From NCBI GenBank assembly GCA_026413225.1, contig CM048553.1, positions 135,314,190 through 135,378,189 on the forward strand: a stretch of 64,000 bases of DNA, given 5' to 3'. The translations under genes were made by a program, and so were the position numbers. The notes under the pieces were generated by a model. That model did not search any database. It was not told the origin of the DNA and was given only the letters and a program-made list of their open reading frames with translations. This DNA is from Otis tarda (lineage: Eukaryota > Chordata > Aves > Otidiformes > Otididae). Each line of letters starts with the position of its first letter. The first letter of the stretch is position 1. Below, one piece after another: positions 12,101-24,954 of this stretch.

Positions 12101-15100
12101 GACTGCCAGATACGTGCACATATAGATATGCACAAGGACATTGTGTTTTGGTAAACAAAAGGACTTGTCAGGCCCTCAAGATCAAAATGGCCATTATAAA
12201 GAACAGAGAAATATGATCCAGGCCACATGAAATTTCATTATCACGAAAATGTTTCTATCTCTCATGAGGTGATAAAGACACTATTTCTTACTCTTTTGCT
12301 AAAATTTATGAATTCAAATTGTAATAATATAACTTCTGTAGATATGAGCTGAAGACAAAGTATGAGATAATGTATTTAATTGATGGCATGCAATAAAAAG
12401 TGTGTTTGTTTTAGTTAGTGATTCTTCTTTGAAATTGGTAAGTTCCTGTTCTTTGCTACTGAGATTTTTTAATCACTCTCATTTTCCCTCTGCCTGGTTC
12501 TCTTGTAAGGAAATAAAAATAATGAGATTCTTTCTGATAATAGGCAGATCTTTCTAGATCAGTGTTTCAGGAGATGACACTTTCCAATATATTTTTTTTT
12601 CATAATAAAAAACAATAAAATCAAGGCAAATTCTTAGCTGAGGCACATACTCCAGCAATATGAAAGAGAAAGTGTAATGGAAATGATTCATTTCTTGTGA
12701 CAGTCACCTGTTTTTTACTTTCTCATATTTTTTTTTCTTCTATTTGCTTCTGCATAAGGCCATTAAGAAAGAGGAATGAGTATCAGTAGTCACACCCTCC
12801 TCTATTACACAGAGCAGCTTACAGGTTGCTATTTGACCCTCCAACCTGGCAGACCGGCTCTTTTATAGCTTTTTACTCATGACATTGGTGTGGGAGGTTT
12901 CTGAGGCCAGAGCTGAATCTGTTTGAGCAGCTGTTCTGCTAGGGATCACTTATGATCTTTGTGTGAAAAAGGTGATTCACTAGAAGATTAAGTGTATATT
13001 TGCTCTACGTACAAGCCACATAACTGACATACATTCCTTTGTTTATTCTGGCAGACCTATGAAGAGATGCTGAAGGTTTCACCTCAGATACTTCAGTGTC
13101 TTGCTCTGTCCAGCCAGGCCAGGATGCATTTCCCACAGTGTCGTTATGGAGTGTAACATAGCTTTCAGACTAACATTGATATTAGTCTTGCATGCAGAAT
13201 TATGCCATCTAAGAGTACAGTCCAATGGCTCAAGTCGCTAAGGTACTTCATGGCCTTTGGCTTGTTCTTCTCATCTGGAAGCTGGAACACAGAAACTTCT
13301 CCCAGGAGAAGGCATGTAGAGTCATGCCAATGCTTGGCCCAAGGAATGGCTTATGGTAAGCAGTCACTGAGCATAATGAATGCAGCGTCTCTGGGATGTG
13401 GGACATAGGTCTCCTCATATCCATGTGAAATTCCCAACTAGTAGGCTACTTGTCCTGGTAAGGGAGTTGAGCTTCCTTCCCCCCCGCCCCCCCAGCCCTC
13501 TGATTACTTCAAATTTTTCTTCAGGAACTCAGTAGCTTCAATTCTCGGAGGACAAAGAATTTTGCAGGACCTAGTTATTAGCAGATTAACCTTGGCTGGC
13601 AAAAGGGCTGAATGCCCTCTGACTGGACAACTGCAAGGTCTCATAGATGCTCAGTGTCCCAGCAATCCTTTTCAAGAACAGTGGCAAAATCTGCATTTAG
13701 AGAAGGTTTTGGTCTGCACTTCGTATTAAGTTTGCTGAAAAAAATGTTCACTATGTGGCTTCTTCTTGGGTTTAGCAAGAAAGACGGCAGAATTCTGAGC
13801 CTAGGGCATGTATATTCATTTGCACACCATTGAAATTTTAGGTATTAGGGTAACTGTCAGTCCAGGTATGAAGGCCTCTCTAGTTGCTCTGCAGTATTAT
13901 TTTTATTTAAATGTTGTACTTAGGTACCTATTTTGACTCAGTTTTGTTTGGTGTTTAGGTATAAAGAAGAAATATATGAGAAGAAAATTTGTCTTTAGTC
14001 TGATTGGAAATTACCTCTCCTCACACACTGGAATGGCAATTGTATTTATTTCAAGCTACTACAAGCTCGTAGTTTATGGATCCTATGGGTTATGTGTGTA
14101 GGTGAGATGTGCATTTATAATTATTTGTATCATGAAGGTGAATCTGGATAATGTAGATATTAGCACCCAGTTGCTTAGTGGACTGTAACCCCTGTTGCCT
14201 GAGCATAGCCCAACTGAAGGCCTTTAAGCAGAATAGCCATTTCAGGGTTTCTCAGAGTGTTCTCCTCCACCACGCTCCAGTGGTGAACTCTGAATGTGCA
14301 ATGAATTTCAAGCATATCCGCCCTGTGATCACTACTCTAAAACGGCTTCTCAGTAACAAAACCAGTGCTAGATAGTTTCACGTGTAGAAATACTGGGGTT
14401 TTTGCCCATCTCTTCTTAGGTTCTTCAGGAGTGCGCTGCATTGAGCGGCTTTCCATAGCAAGTAGGGAATGTGGATTCACCTTCTCATTCCCAGCTATGC
14501 TGGAACTGTCTCAGTTCTGATATATTTCAGCCTTCTGTATTCAAAAAGCTAGGGAGGACACAGGAATTGGTGTACTATTCTGAAAGAGGTTACTTTTGTG
14601 TTTGCGTATAAATTCTATACACCTCCTAACAGGTGTTGCACTGAAGATTACCAGATATGTTCCTTCTGACAAAAAACATGGGTACTGGCAAGTTATAGAA
14701 ATAGATTAGAATTTGTGATCATTTCTTAAATTTAGAAAAGGTTATTTTTCTATTACTCTCAGTAAGCATCACGGTCTTAAGCCTGTTTTGACAAATCGGT
14801 TGGTGCTAAGGATTGTGAAGGAGTGAAGCCTTGCTTGCAGTCCTAGCCTTGAAGTTTCATCCCAGTTCCAGCCTTGAAGTTTCATCCCAGTTCCTTGCAT
14901 CCCTCATTTTCTATTTTCTTTGAGCTGTTCCAGTGTGACTCTGTATTCCCTTCAGACTACCACTGAATGTCAGTATCTGTCAAACTTAAGCTTTGCTTTG
15001 GGACAGAAGAGTCACCAATCCACTGGAATTTCAGAGTGAGTCTGGAGTTGATAAAAACAAACACTTGGGTCAAACTTTCATTCCTGGATAACTCCAAGCA

Positions 15101-15477
15101 GGCTGTGCCAGAGCACATTTGTGCAGACAGCTCAGATCAGATTTTCATTCTTGACTGGAGCCTTGAGTTTCAGCAAGCGCACCATTCAAGTGAGTGCATA
15201 TGACAGCATGGCAATAATCACCTAAGGAAAGACAGCGTATGCACTGTGCATGAGCTCTGCATGCTTTTGGTTTCAAGGAAGCAATTACAAAACAAGTGCA
15301 ACACTGTTTTTATAGAAATGTTGGGGATCACTGACACGCTATCTAATTTTTCTTTCCTCAACATCTATAAAGATTTCCTTGGTTTTATTAAGTGCTTTAT
15401 AAAGTGCATCTTTGAAGAAATGTTTTGCTCCATTTGTATTCTTTGCTTTGCTGGTAAAGCATCCCAGAGAGACTAGT
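9179..15477. other. Intergenic DNA, no gene recognised
   Basis: AT-rich sequence between two solo LTRs. Open frames are short and show no recognisable domain. The one clear internal structure is a 25-bp duplication at 14845-14894. A C-rich run lies near 13480. No CR1 end or splice-bounded conserved frame was noticed. Confidence 0.6.
14845..14894. repeat. Tandem duplication of a 25-bp unit, two copies
   Basis: The unit AGCCTTGAAGTTTCATCCCA plus GTTCC occurs twice back to back (14845-14869 and 14870-14894) with no mismatch by eye. It is a small recent local duplication with no evident function. Confidence 0.9.
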
Positions 15478-16110
15478 TGTCCTGGTTTGGCTGGGATGGA
15501 GCTCATTTTTTTTCACAGTACCTGCTGTGTTTTGGATGTAGTATGGGATTTGGTATGTGAAGTATGTTCATAATACACTGATGTTATGAGTTGTTGCTAA
15601 AAGACCAAGGACTTTTTCAGCTTCCCAAGTTTTGCTAATGTGCAAGTGCAAGAAGCTGGGAGAGGTATAGCCAGTACAGTTGACCCAAACTGGCCAAAGG
15701 AAGTATTCCATACCATAGATGTCATGCTTACTGAATAAGTGGGAGTTGGCTGGTGGGCAACTCTCTTACTCTTTTCTTCTCTCTCTTGGAATAATTCTGA
15801 GATCACTCTCAGTTCTGTTCCGTGATCGCTGCTCAAGATGGGCTGTATGGGTTATTGAGCCATCGAGTGGTGAGAAATTGTGTATTTTTCATTTTGTATA
15901 TTTCATTATTATTGTCATTATTATTATAATTGTTAATATATTATTATTATATCTTCCTTTGCTGTCCTAGTAAACTGTCTTCATCTCAACCCATAAATTT
16001 TCCTTTCTTCCCTGCATTTCCTTTCTCTCCTGCATTCTCCCCCTGAGGCGGGTGAGGGTGAGCGAGTGGCTGCATGGTACTTCATTTCCAGCTGGGGTTA
16101 AACCAGGACA
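15478..16110 (+). mobile_element. Solo LTR of the TGTCCTGGTTT family
   Basis: The element begins TGTCCTGGTTTGGCTGG and ends GGTTAAACCAGGACA, so its ends are inverted repeats with TG...CA termini, as in retroviral LTRs. It shares its internal order with the copies at 4465-9178 and 26087-26689, and has an AT-rich ATT-repeat stretch at 15905-15955. There is no primer-binding site, polypurine tract or viral gene next to it, so it is a recombined solo LTR. Flanking bases (CTAGT left, CTCAT right) could be a decayed 5-bp target duplication, but this is weak. Confidence 0.88.
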
Positions 16111-19100
16111 CTCATCCATGGACAGAGGCTGTAGCTGTAGTAAAACAGTAGAGGAACATCCATAAGTGTTTCAGGGCTCATCAGTACTTGGGCTTCCACA
16201 GTTATGAGTTGCACACAATCATCTCCTGACCAGACTGTATTTAGCTCTAGTTCACCCCACCCCATATTGTTCTCGTGTATTTCTGCTCCATATGGGTCAT
16301 TTCAGGTCTTCTGTCCTTCGTGTTCTTTTCTTTTAGAAAATGCTGGTGGGTGCAATCTGCAAAATATGAGAAAGACAATCTGCACTGTTGGGAGAAGGTG
16401 AATTTTCAGGAAAGTGGTTCCTAAGCAAAATCTGAGGACATGGGATTAGACAGTTTCTGTAATATTAGATACCTAAAAAAAAGTTAACTTTCTTTGCAGA
16501 ACACTTAGATATCTCCCCTGCTATAAGTAATGTATAAGCTTTCTGAAGATAATGCAGAGAAGCTAGATACATGTTTTTAAAGACGCATAGGGACTTGCAT
16601 ATGTTCAGTGTTACTACAGATGGCTCAGAAACATGGGGTGCAAACATTCACCAATAGACAGAACACAACGTTAAGTGCTCCAGAGGACAGCGCTAGGGAT
16701 AACAGTAGGGGTAACAAATGCATGGTGCTGATTATATACTGCTTGCATTCATTAAAACAAAATCTATGCAGAAAAGCATTTATGTGATCACCGTATGTAA
16801 GAGAATGAGATCAAATACATGTTTAACTATAATTCAGTCTTTTTTCCCTGTTACTGACATGTACAGTGATTCATGTAGTGCATGGCATAACAAACTCCAG
16901 GCATAAATTTTCTTCTCAGACACTTATCAACATAGCAATGAGAGATCATGTTATTGCCAGCAGAATTACCACATCGGTATGGCCACATTTGTCACCTCAC
17001 TTCTTGTTGGTCACATGGATCACAATTTTACAAGTTAATACATATAAAAACACAAGCATGCATATTAAAGCATATATGTATTCTCATTGAAATTCCTGAT
17101 CTTTTTAAGATAGAGCTCCAGTGCTTATATACATGAGTGAAGGATGCAATGATTTTTCTTTATGCACACTGACATTCAGCCATAGGTGAACAGCTGTCTA
17201 CTAGCTCACAACACTGCTTCACGTGAATTCAGATAATACTCATCTGATTGAAACCTGGAGGAGAATGAGATAGAGCTGAATCATGAACTGAGAGGTTTAG
17301 GCATGTATAAAGCTGCCTGGGATCAATTAGTAGCACTATTACTGATTCACATATTGGAACACGTAAGACAATTATTTACCTCTTGATTTTCCCCCATTAA
17401 ATCTGTGCAAGAACAGACTTTTTTTTTTGAGTACAGACCTGTTGTTGTGCCACTTTGACCCCTAATCATTAGCAGTCCCATCACCAAACACCTCAGGATG
17501 GCAGTGAGATATCCCCTCTGTAGTTTCTTTGCATATCACAGTCCCAATATTCCTCCTACATATGGCAGAAATCTCACAAGAAGTCAGGTTAAAAAAAAAA
17601 AACCTATTCAGAACTTTGTGATTAATTTTCAAGCATTTTATCTAGGATGGACAGGGCAACTAGCTTGAGACAGTTATTAATTAATTTCTTCTGCTTCTGC
17701 AATAGGTGGGCCTGCCAGAGCTCTCCAATACTTGGATCTAGAAGGCAACTTCCATGGGCGCTTGGCTCCAGTGTTTTGGTTGGGTTTGTGTCATGTCTTG
17801 TTTCTCTGACAGAAAGTTGTTGCATTTCAAAACAGAAAACTCCATCTGCTGTACGGGAAACTGAAATGTAGCTACTGTCAATGTTATTCCTCTTGTCCTT
17901 GCTCAGGGAAGGGACAACCATTCAAAAAGTACTGTTACAGACCTATAAAGATCCAGATAGGCTGTTTCTCTCTGAATCCTTGTCACTAAAAGGTAGTAGC
18001 AATAGAAGAAAAGCAGCTGGTCCTGCCATGAGCCCCATGAAGGTGAAGTTGTTTCCGTGCAAGTAGCCCACTGGGACCCATATTGCCCCAGGGGTACGTG
18101 GCCAGGCAGGTCTGTGGAGTGACTCCCATTGACCTCTGGAAACTCTGGATCAGGCCTGAAGGCTATGCACAACTTCCCTGATGATCCCAGTTTTCCACAT
18201 AGCTCTGTGTGGCCCCAGTGCTCCCAAGGATCTGCTGGTGGGTTCACAATGCACAGCAGGCTCCTGCAAAGCCCCAGGCGGAGGCTGGGCTCTCTCCTGC
18301 AGGAAGGCATGGGACCCCCAAACTGTGGCTGGAGGAGACAAGCAGAGCACTGCAGGACGACGTAAGGCTATCTAAGGGGTGTCACTGCAAAAGCTTAGAG
18401 ATTTGCACTTTAAATAGCCAGTTCCCCAGCGGAATATAGATCCCACTGTGATAGCATGCATACGTTGGTGACTCACTTGTAGAAACTGCTCATTAATTTG
18501 TCTAAATATTTTCCATTTTCTGCACTCCCAGCCTCTCTTGACTCCTCTCACTTGCATACATCCACCCAGATCCATTCCGCCAGAGGCAGGCATGAGGCTG
18601 CTGTGAGTTGGGGAGGCTGGCAGCGAGGAGAAGGTGGTCAAGACCATGTGGCAGAGCGGGACAGCCTCTCCCCTGCCCCAGGCAGGCAGTGGTGTCTGAC
18701 ACAGGGGGCCAAGCAGCTGGGAGGAGGTGATGCTTTGAGATTACCTGGGATGTCAACAGTGTGCTGAGGCATCAGGAAAAAAAAACCCCTAATGTTGTGG
18801 GGGGGTAGTATCTCCTCAACAAATCTGTTGAAAAAAAAAAGAAAAAGCCCTAAACAGTTCATTATCATACTACAGAACTATAGAAAGACTCCATAGGAAT
18901 AACTCTATCTGAAACTAAAGAAACCAGTAACTCTAGTGGAAATCAACTGGGAAAAAGACCTTATGCAAGCGTATGATGAAGTGGGAATCTGACAGCTTAT
19001 TATTTTGCTCTAGGGTTTCAGGAAACCTACCTAATGTGCCTGACATTTGGAACACGCAAAACTTAAGAGATTTCATATAATACAATAAAATACAATCAGT

Positions 19101-20337
19101 GAAATTTATCCATTTGTCAAAATGTCAAAGTCACTTTTTAATTAATTCCTCAACACTGCAGCATTTTTATTGCCCTTCCGGTGGCCTAATGTCTACACCT
19201 GGTGTTTTTCTTCTGGTGTACGTCAGAGAAGGGATGAGGAAAACTGTGCTTTTGTCACAGGGCTCACAAGGTTTTGAATGTTGTGATCCCAAATCAAAAA
19301 GTATTAATCGTCATGAGTCATCTCACTGAATTCAGAAAAGTATTTCGCATATGTAGCCGATATCTGAATGCTTTGATTGAATGTCAGCGCATGCACTCCT
19401 TTGCAGCCCTTAATCTGACCCAGCCTATGACAGGGGTCACAGTATGACACTCAGAGCTATCCTCGCAACCCCGTGGGTCACTGTCCACTCACTGCTTTCA
19501 AAAGTCTACCTAAATACCCAGCTATAAGGCCGTGAGATACACTCATAAAGCACATCTTATTCTTCTCGAGCAGTAGCTTGCTCAAATGCCACTCAAGCTG
19601 TATTGCTTTTCCTTGCTAATTGTTCCAGAATTCATTGTAAGGAGACAGAATTTGAGGATTGAGGGCTTTCAAAGGTTTATTAAACAACCTGAGGGAAAAA
19701 AAAAAAACAACCCAAACCAGACCTAGCTAATAAAAACATTTAGAAGTAGATTCCAGAAAAAAAAATACTTCCCTGCTACAAGAACAGTGTTTCCAAACTG
19801 GTTTTAGACATGGACTTCATGCTGGCCAATCAGACTGTGTTTGACAATTTGGAGAATAAAATTGTTTTGTGATCCTTCAAGACAAATATCTTACGCACAG
19901 ACAAATGAGCTACACTCTCATGTCTGGTCTCATGTCAAGCTGTCAGATAAAGTGCTACAGTAGAAAGAAAACAAATGCCAGATTTCTTTTTTTTTTTTTG
20001 TCTGGCTTGAACAAAAGTGTACCAAGAGCCCCAAATAAATCCTCATTATGTTCCTTTTCTTAAAATAAAATTAGTGAGAAAATAGTTTAGCACATGAAAA
20101 ATTCCTCTTCCATCATAGATTAGTTTGCAGGGCCTGATAAAGAAACTGGAGACATTCCTTTTATCTAATGGAAAATCTTTCTTTATTAGTATTCTTCTTA
20201 TAAATCTTATTTGTTAGCATTTTATCTTTTTTTAATATTGAAAAATGCCGGTGGGTGAAGGAATCATACTATCTTTGATAGGATGTTATTAACCTAGATT
20301 TTGGGAAGCTGCAGTGTAGTCATTGAGGCATCTCTCA
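16111..20337. other. Intergenic DNA, no gene recognised
   Basis: Mixed AT-rich sequence with a more GC-rich stretch at about 18.1-18.8 kb. Many short frames overlap there in all phases, which is what GC-rich non-coding DNA gives. No recognised protein domain, LTR or CR1 piece was found. Confidence 0.55.
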
Positions 20338-21690
20338 TCTGTTCATGCAGCTGATGAACCAGCCAGCAAAGCCTCCTGCCAGGAGCAGGATGCATTTTGC
20401 ACCCACTGCACCTGCAGTACAAGGCAGAGGACAGGCAGCACAGGGCTCATTGCCTCACACCAGAAGTGTTGAATGAGGGACTTTTTCCCTTTCACACACG
20501 GGTGCATCTGAGGCCAGTGTGGGCTGCCCTGTGGTGGCAGAAGTGCTCGTGCCCAGTGGCCAGTGGGCAAGCATTCCGACGTGCCCTTTATCATTCCATC
20601 TCAGTCTTGTGTGAAGGAAATCTAACGGCACGAACAGCAGGGCATGGACACTTGACCTCTCCTAACTTCTACCAAAAAGGGGCCTGGGCCACATTGTGCC
20701 CCTGGTAGCCCAGGAGTCATAGCTCAGCCAGGAAATCCAGTCAATAAAAATAAATTGGCACCTACAGCGATAAGAGTCAGAAAGCACTGATGGAACCATA
20801 AAGGTAGGAATAAGCATGATCTTGTTGCCCTTTCAGTTATAACTGCTGATGGCTGAAAGCTCTTTTTCTCTCTTTCTCCTCTTCTTTCCTGGTCTACTTT
20901 CACCCCTCTCTTCACAGCTCTGTTTTCTCTTTCTGTTTCTGCAGTTCTTGTCTTCCTAGGAAGAGCCTGCAGATCTTTCCATACAACACTATTACAAGAC
21001 AGGTACAGCCATGGTACTATTTTAACCAAAGCTAGCTCATTTTACCGTCTTTCCACTGACAAGTTCTTCAGTAGTTCAAGGCATGTGAGGGAGCATGCCA
21101 CACTTTCTGGAGTGACTGGAGGGAAAGCTATGGGCACCTAAAATGAAAATGTAGAATTTAACAAGGGACTCCCTGCAGCAGTTAGCTACTGCTTGCCAAA
21201 CATCTACCTTAGCTCTTGAAAGCTACAAAATTCACTTGGACTGGTTTGCATTATCCCCATTTTGCACAGTCCCCTACCCCAAAATAGACTTCATGAAGCT
21301 CTGATGAAGTGGGATCCCAGCTCAGCTTTTCTGGAGCGGGCAGCTACAGACAGGACAGCTGTAACGGGATCACAGCACAAAGCACAAAGGGAAACCTCCT
21401 TCAGCCTTACTCCTAACTTTGGCAGAGATGCAGGTTGATGACCTTGCAGGCTTGCCCTTTCATCACAGGATTTTAGTCCACAGCAAGAAAGAAGACCTTT
21501 CTCAAAAGACACAAATGCATAGAGCCTTCTCTGAAGATGACCAACTGTTTTTCGCCTGTGTTAGGAACATGACACTCCTACTTCCCAGACCATGCTTGTC
21601 TGCTTTGTTTCTGTTCCAGAGGCACACATTTGGGGTTTTCAGCACCTCCTTTCATCACTGTCCTGTAAATGTTCATTTTCTGCCTCACTT
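20338..21690 (-). repeat. Inverted duplication, arm A (partner 32250-34525)
   Basis: The reverse complement of this segment matches the plus strand of 32250-34525. Landmarks in order are CTCTGGAACAGAAACAAAGC, GGATCCCACTTCATCAGAGC, GGACTGTGCAAAATGGGGAT, CATAGCTTTCCCTCCAGTCA, GGTGCCAATTTATTTTTATT and GAGGCTTTGCTGGCTGGTTC. In a 92-base piece compared by eye about 7 bases differ. The partner contains about 1 kb (33045-34020) that is absent here. The homology ends near the GTTCATGCAGCTGATGAACC segment at 20341. Confidence 0.88.
20724..21137 (-). CDS. Candidate two-exon C-terminal coding segment, unrecognised
   Basis: Two exon-like pieces on the minus strand join in phase. Piece 1 (21137-21046, 92 nt) follows TTTCATTTTAG and ends at a GT donor (AGACG|GTAAAA), encoding about 30 residues starting VPIAFPPVTP. 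After a gap of 90 bases, piece 2 (20955-20724) follows CTTCCTAG and runs 76 codons to a TGA. It encodes a basic, Glu/Lys-rich stretch (KTRTAETERENRAVKRG) and then a hydrophobic tail (FHQCFLTLIAVGANLFLLTG) that could be a C-terminal membrane anchor. In the partner arm the acceptor AG has become AA and a TGA interrupts the same frame. I do not recognise the protein. No upstream exons were identified, and it may be a chance frame in an old duplicated non-coding segment. Confidence 0.28.
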
Positions 21691-22259
21691 TCCACAGCAT
21701 CAGCCACAACGGACATCCCCTCCTTCTGGAAGGAGCCTCGCTTCAGAAATATGACTGGACCTTGAAAAAGGGTGGACATCTCTTGTGTTGCCCGTGAAGA
21801 AAGCCCAGCTCGGTGTCATTGATGTTTTTGTGCTACGGAATATTAGCGACTGCCTGCCCCTCCTGCCCTGGCTCTTTGCCCCTGATTAATTCCTCTGGCC
21901 TGCTCTGCCCTCTAGTGACGGCCATGTTCTCCAGCTGTCTCTCCCTCTGCTGCTATGATCCTTCACCTGCCTGCCTGGGAGGGCGAGAGCCTGGAGACAG
22001 ATAAAGTAGATTTGGAGGAGGAGGCTGTCAGGAGGAGCATGGCTTAGGGCGTGGTTTGGGGCTGAAAAAGGGACAAAGGGTAGAGCTGCCACTGGAGTGA
22101 GGCTGCAAAGGGGCTACCAACGGAAAGGAGAGGCTGCAACTTCAAGCTTAGTGTGTTTCCTAACCGTAGACCTTTGCCACAGCTGAACTTTGACCCAGAT
22201 TGCTAAAGATGGCCCTCCTGAGAGAGTAATCCACAAAGAAATCTTTTTGTAGCCTATCA
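21691..22259. other. Intergenic DNA, no gene recognised
   Basis: Moderately GC-rich sequence beyond the edge of inverted arm A. Nothing here resembles the RhoGAP exons found beside the partner arm, so the duplication did not carry that gene with it, or the copy has decayed or been deleted. Confidence 0.5.
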
Positions 22260-22560
22260 TCCCCTTCCATTGGCAGCCTCTTTGCAGCCCCACTCCAAGA
22301 TCAGCTCCATGCTCTCTCTCTTTCTCTGCCCCAGCTCTAACCCTAACCCTAGACTTAGGTCTCATCTGAGCCTTTAGACCAAGATGCTGAGACACAGCCT
22401 AGGACGAAAAGCTCTCCAGGGATAAATATTTTGTGGCTCGCTTCTTCCATTGGCAGCCCCTTTGCAGCCTCTCTCCAACAGCTGCTCTATACTTTGTTTA
22501 TGTCCCAAACTTACCCCTAACCTTAACCCTAGACTTTGACCTTGACTGAGCCTGAGACTA
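22260..22560. repeat. About 180-bp tandem duplication with telomere-like motifs
   Basis: CTTCCATTGGCAGCCTCTTT near 22265 recurs as CTTCCATTGGCAGCCCCTTT about 180 bases later. Each copy is followed about 60-70 bases on by a CCCTAA-type doublet: TAACCCTAACCCTAGACTT in the first and ACCCCTAACCTTAACCCTAG in the second. Then comes a CTGAGCCT-containing stretch. It is a two-copy tandem duplication with short telomere-like motifs, not a telomeric array. Confidence 0.75.
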
Positions 22561-22574
22561 AAACTCCACATACA

Positions 22575-22680
22575 TCTGACTGGACATGGTCCTGGATCAG
22601 TTCCTGTAGCTGACTCTGCTTGAGCAGGGAGTTGGACTAGATCATCTGAAGAAATCCCTTCCAAACTAAATGTGATTATT
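22575..22680 (+). mobile_element. Old CR1 3'-end fragment
   Basis: The stretch GAGCAGGGAGTTGGACTAGA followed by TCATCTGAAG and CCCTTCCAAACT matches the conserved CR1 3' end (GAGCAGGGGGTTGGACTAGA-type). It is more diverged than the other copies and lacks clear terminal octamers. Confidence 0.65.
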
Positions 22681-22763
22681 GTTTTTAAGCACAGCTAAAT
22701 TTATCAACATCTATTTAAAATAATTCACATAATTCTATTTGTTTGAAAAACTCTATCAATCAG

Positions 22764-22765
<2 letters not shown>

Positions 22766-22803
<38 letters not shown>
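22766..22803. repeat. (GT)n microsatellite
   Basis: About 19 uninterrupted GT units. Likely length-polymorphic; no function implied. Confidence 0.97.
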
Positions 22804-22806
<3 letters not shown>

Positions 22807-24654
22807 CCTTTGACTTGGTGTGCTTGCACTTACATTTTTGAAAGGCTCCTTCTAGCCTTGGACTTTGTGTGTCTGGGGAAATTTTTAATGTTTTTTTGAT
22901 TATATGGTTTTCTCTTGAGCTTTGTACTAAAAACATAAATAAGATCAATAATTTTACTCCAGGAACACAACATTTTGGCTTTGGGAGTTAGAAGAAAAAT
23001 ATTTTTTTTTTTTAATTCCCGGCGTAATTAACAAGATGGTTCATCACTGGCAGCTCTTGGAAACGAACTGTGGTTCCAGTATCTTCCTTGTGAGCTACAG
23101 TTGAAAGATTTGTAGGAAGTAAATCTTCAGCTTCATCTCTCTATCCCTACATTGAGGTAGAAGCAGCACCTTCCAGCTCGGTGTAAGCAATCATTCTTTT
23201 TTCTCCAGAAAAAAAAATTAAAACCACAGTAGAGATGAATACATCTTGCAGACCCGATTAGTTGTATCTCACTGACTAGAGATGGTATCTTTGTTATTTT
23301 CCCCCTTAATATGTCAGAAACTGGGCACATCTGGGGATATGAGAACAGATATGCTGAACCACCAGTGTTCTAGTGAGACACACACAATTTCCAGTTTTGC
23401 CTCTTGAGCACATCAGTCTGAACTGCTTGGAATCTGTGTGCCATGTTAATAACCTGTGAAACAATCCTTATAAAGATATAAACTACATGGCATAATGTAA
23501 CACAAAAGTCAAGTTTGTAATAAAGGATTTTGGTGTTTTACAGCCAAGTAAAGCATTACTCTTCAAAACAGGCCACAAAATCACAAGTAAAACTCTTATT
23601 GCTTCTGTCTGAAAACAAAATTAAATAGGAGCTCATAAGGAGTGAGTAAACACATATGCAAAATGATTAGCCACACAAATAATTTGTACCATTGTTTGCA
23701 CTTGTTATCAACAGTAAAATTTGTATTGAACTAGTCCTTTCTATCATTCGCTTGCATGTGATCAGTGGCAAAAATTTACCATGTTACCACAGGACATTAG
23801 GCCATTTGTTCATTTCAATGACAAAATGAATTATGATCCTTTGTTCCCGCTTTGGTTAATTATGATGCCAGTGCAGCTAGGGCCATATTGAACAAGGGGA
23901 AACATGTAGAACTGCATTTGGCAGATCCTTTGACCTTTCTAGTTACTTTCAAATTTTTGTAATAACTTTGGGAGACAAAGTGCCCTCCAGGTTGTCATTA
24001 TTACAAGATCATGGTGACACAAATGCTTACTAATTTCAAGATTTTAATTGTACTTAAATAACTTTTTTTTTAACTCTACAGCTCCTTTTTCATATTGTAA
24101 AGGAGGAGCACAAAGACACCACTTTGTATGTTGACGAATCATGCTGTTTAGTTTAAACTGTGAGCTATCACCTCAGCCTGCAGAACTGGTGTCTGGTGGA
24201 AGTTTTAACACTTTCTTGTAAGGACAGACAGATTTTCATGTCTATGCCTAACATCCTTCTACCACTGCTAAACACTCAGTATGGAAAGCCACATAAAGAA
24301 ATCTTGTCTTTGTTGCTTCACCTTAATTAATACTTTTTAAAGAAACATTATTTTCTTCTACTTCAAGTGCTTCCTCCAGGTGCTCAGAAAACAACAACAT
24401 TATGGTGGGCCTACCCAGACACCTATAAGCTGCATTAGCTTTATTTTTGTTGGGTTTCTTTGCAAATCATAGTACTGATCACACTGTGGCTGGAACGAAC
24501 TATACAAAAGAAACAGGTCTTGATTTTGGAAAGTAACAGATGGTGCAAAGTGAAATTTGTCATTATTTTGCTGTCAGAAACACTGCTAATCTCACTACAC
24601 ATTTATTTGTTTGTATTTCTTGTTAGTCTATGTAAAATTCTATAAATATTCATA
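22804..24654. other. Intergenic DNA, no gene recognised
   Basis: AT-rich sequence with short frames only. No domain, LTR or CR1 end was noticed. Confidence 0.55.
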
Positions 24655-24730
24655 ACTTCTGGAATGCACTGCCACAGGAGTTAGACAAATTCATGAGCAG
24701 AAAGTCTATAAGAGGACAATGGAAGGACTA
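24655..24730 (+). mobile_element. Possible ancient LINE (CR1-like) remnant
   Basis: CTGGAATGCACTGCCACAGG followed by a GACAAATTCATG stretch resembles the C-terminal coding part of old CR1-like LINEs (a W-N-x-L-P motif). It is short and diverged, so this is tentative. Confidence 0.35.
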
Positions 24731-24954
24731 ACCAGGAATGTACTTTGTAAAATCACTTATGCAATAAACATGGATGCTAGCGAATATGAAGGCAATGGAC
24801 AACAGAAGATGGCATGGCTCACACAAAATTTCCAAATAACATTTCCTTTGTCATTGCCTGAGACAAAAAGGTTAGCAAAGGCAGGGCAAAGGATGTTTTT
24901 AACATGATATGATCACATATCATTTCTCAGGGACACGATCCTAGCCTGTACTGA

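Noticed and set aside
18129-18767. Overlapping frames of 60-90 codons on both strands as a possible small gene
   Set aside because: The region is locally GC-rich, with frames open in nearly all phases, no splice-bounded frame and no domain.
22340-22365. Interstitial telomeric array
   Set aside because: Only two perfect CCCTAA units are present, far too few for an array.
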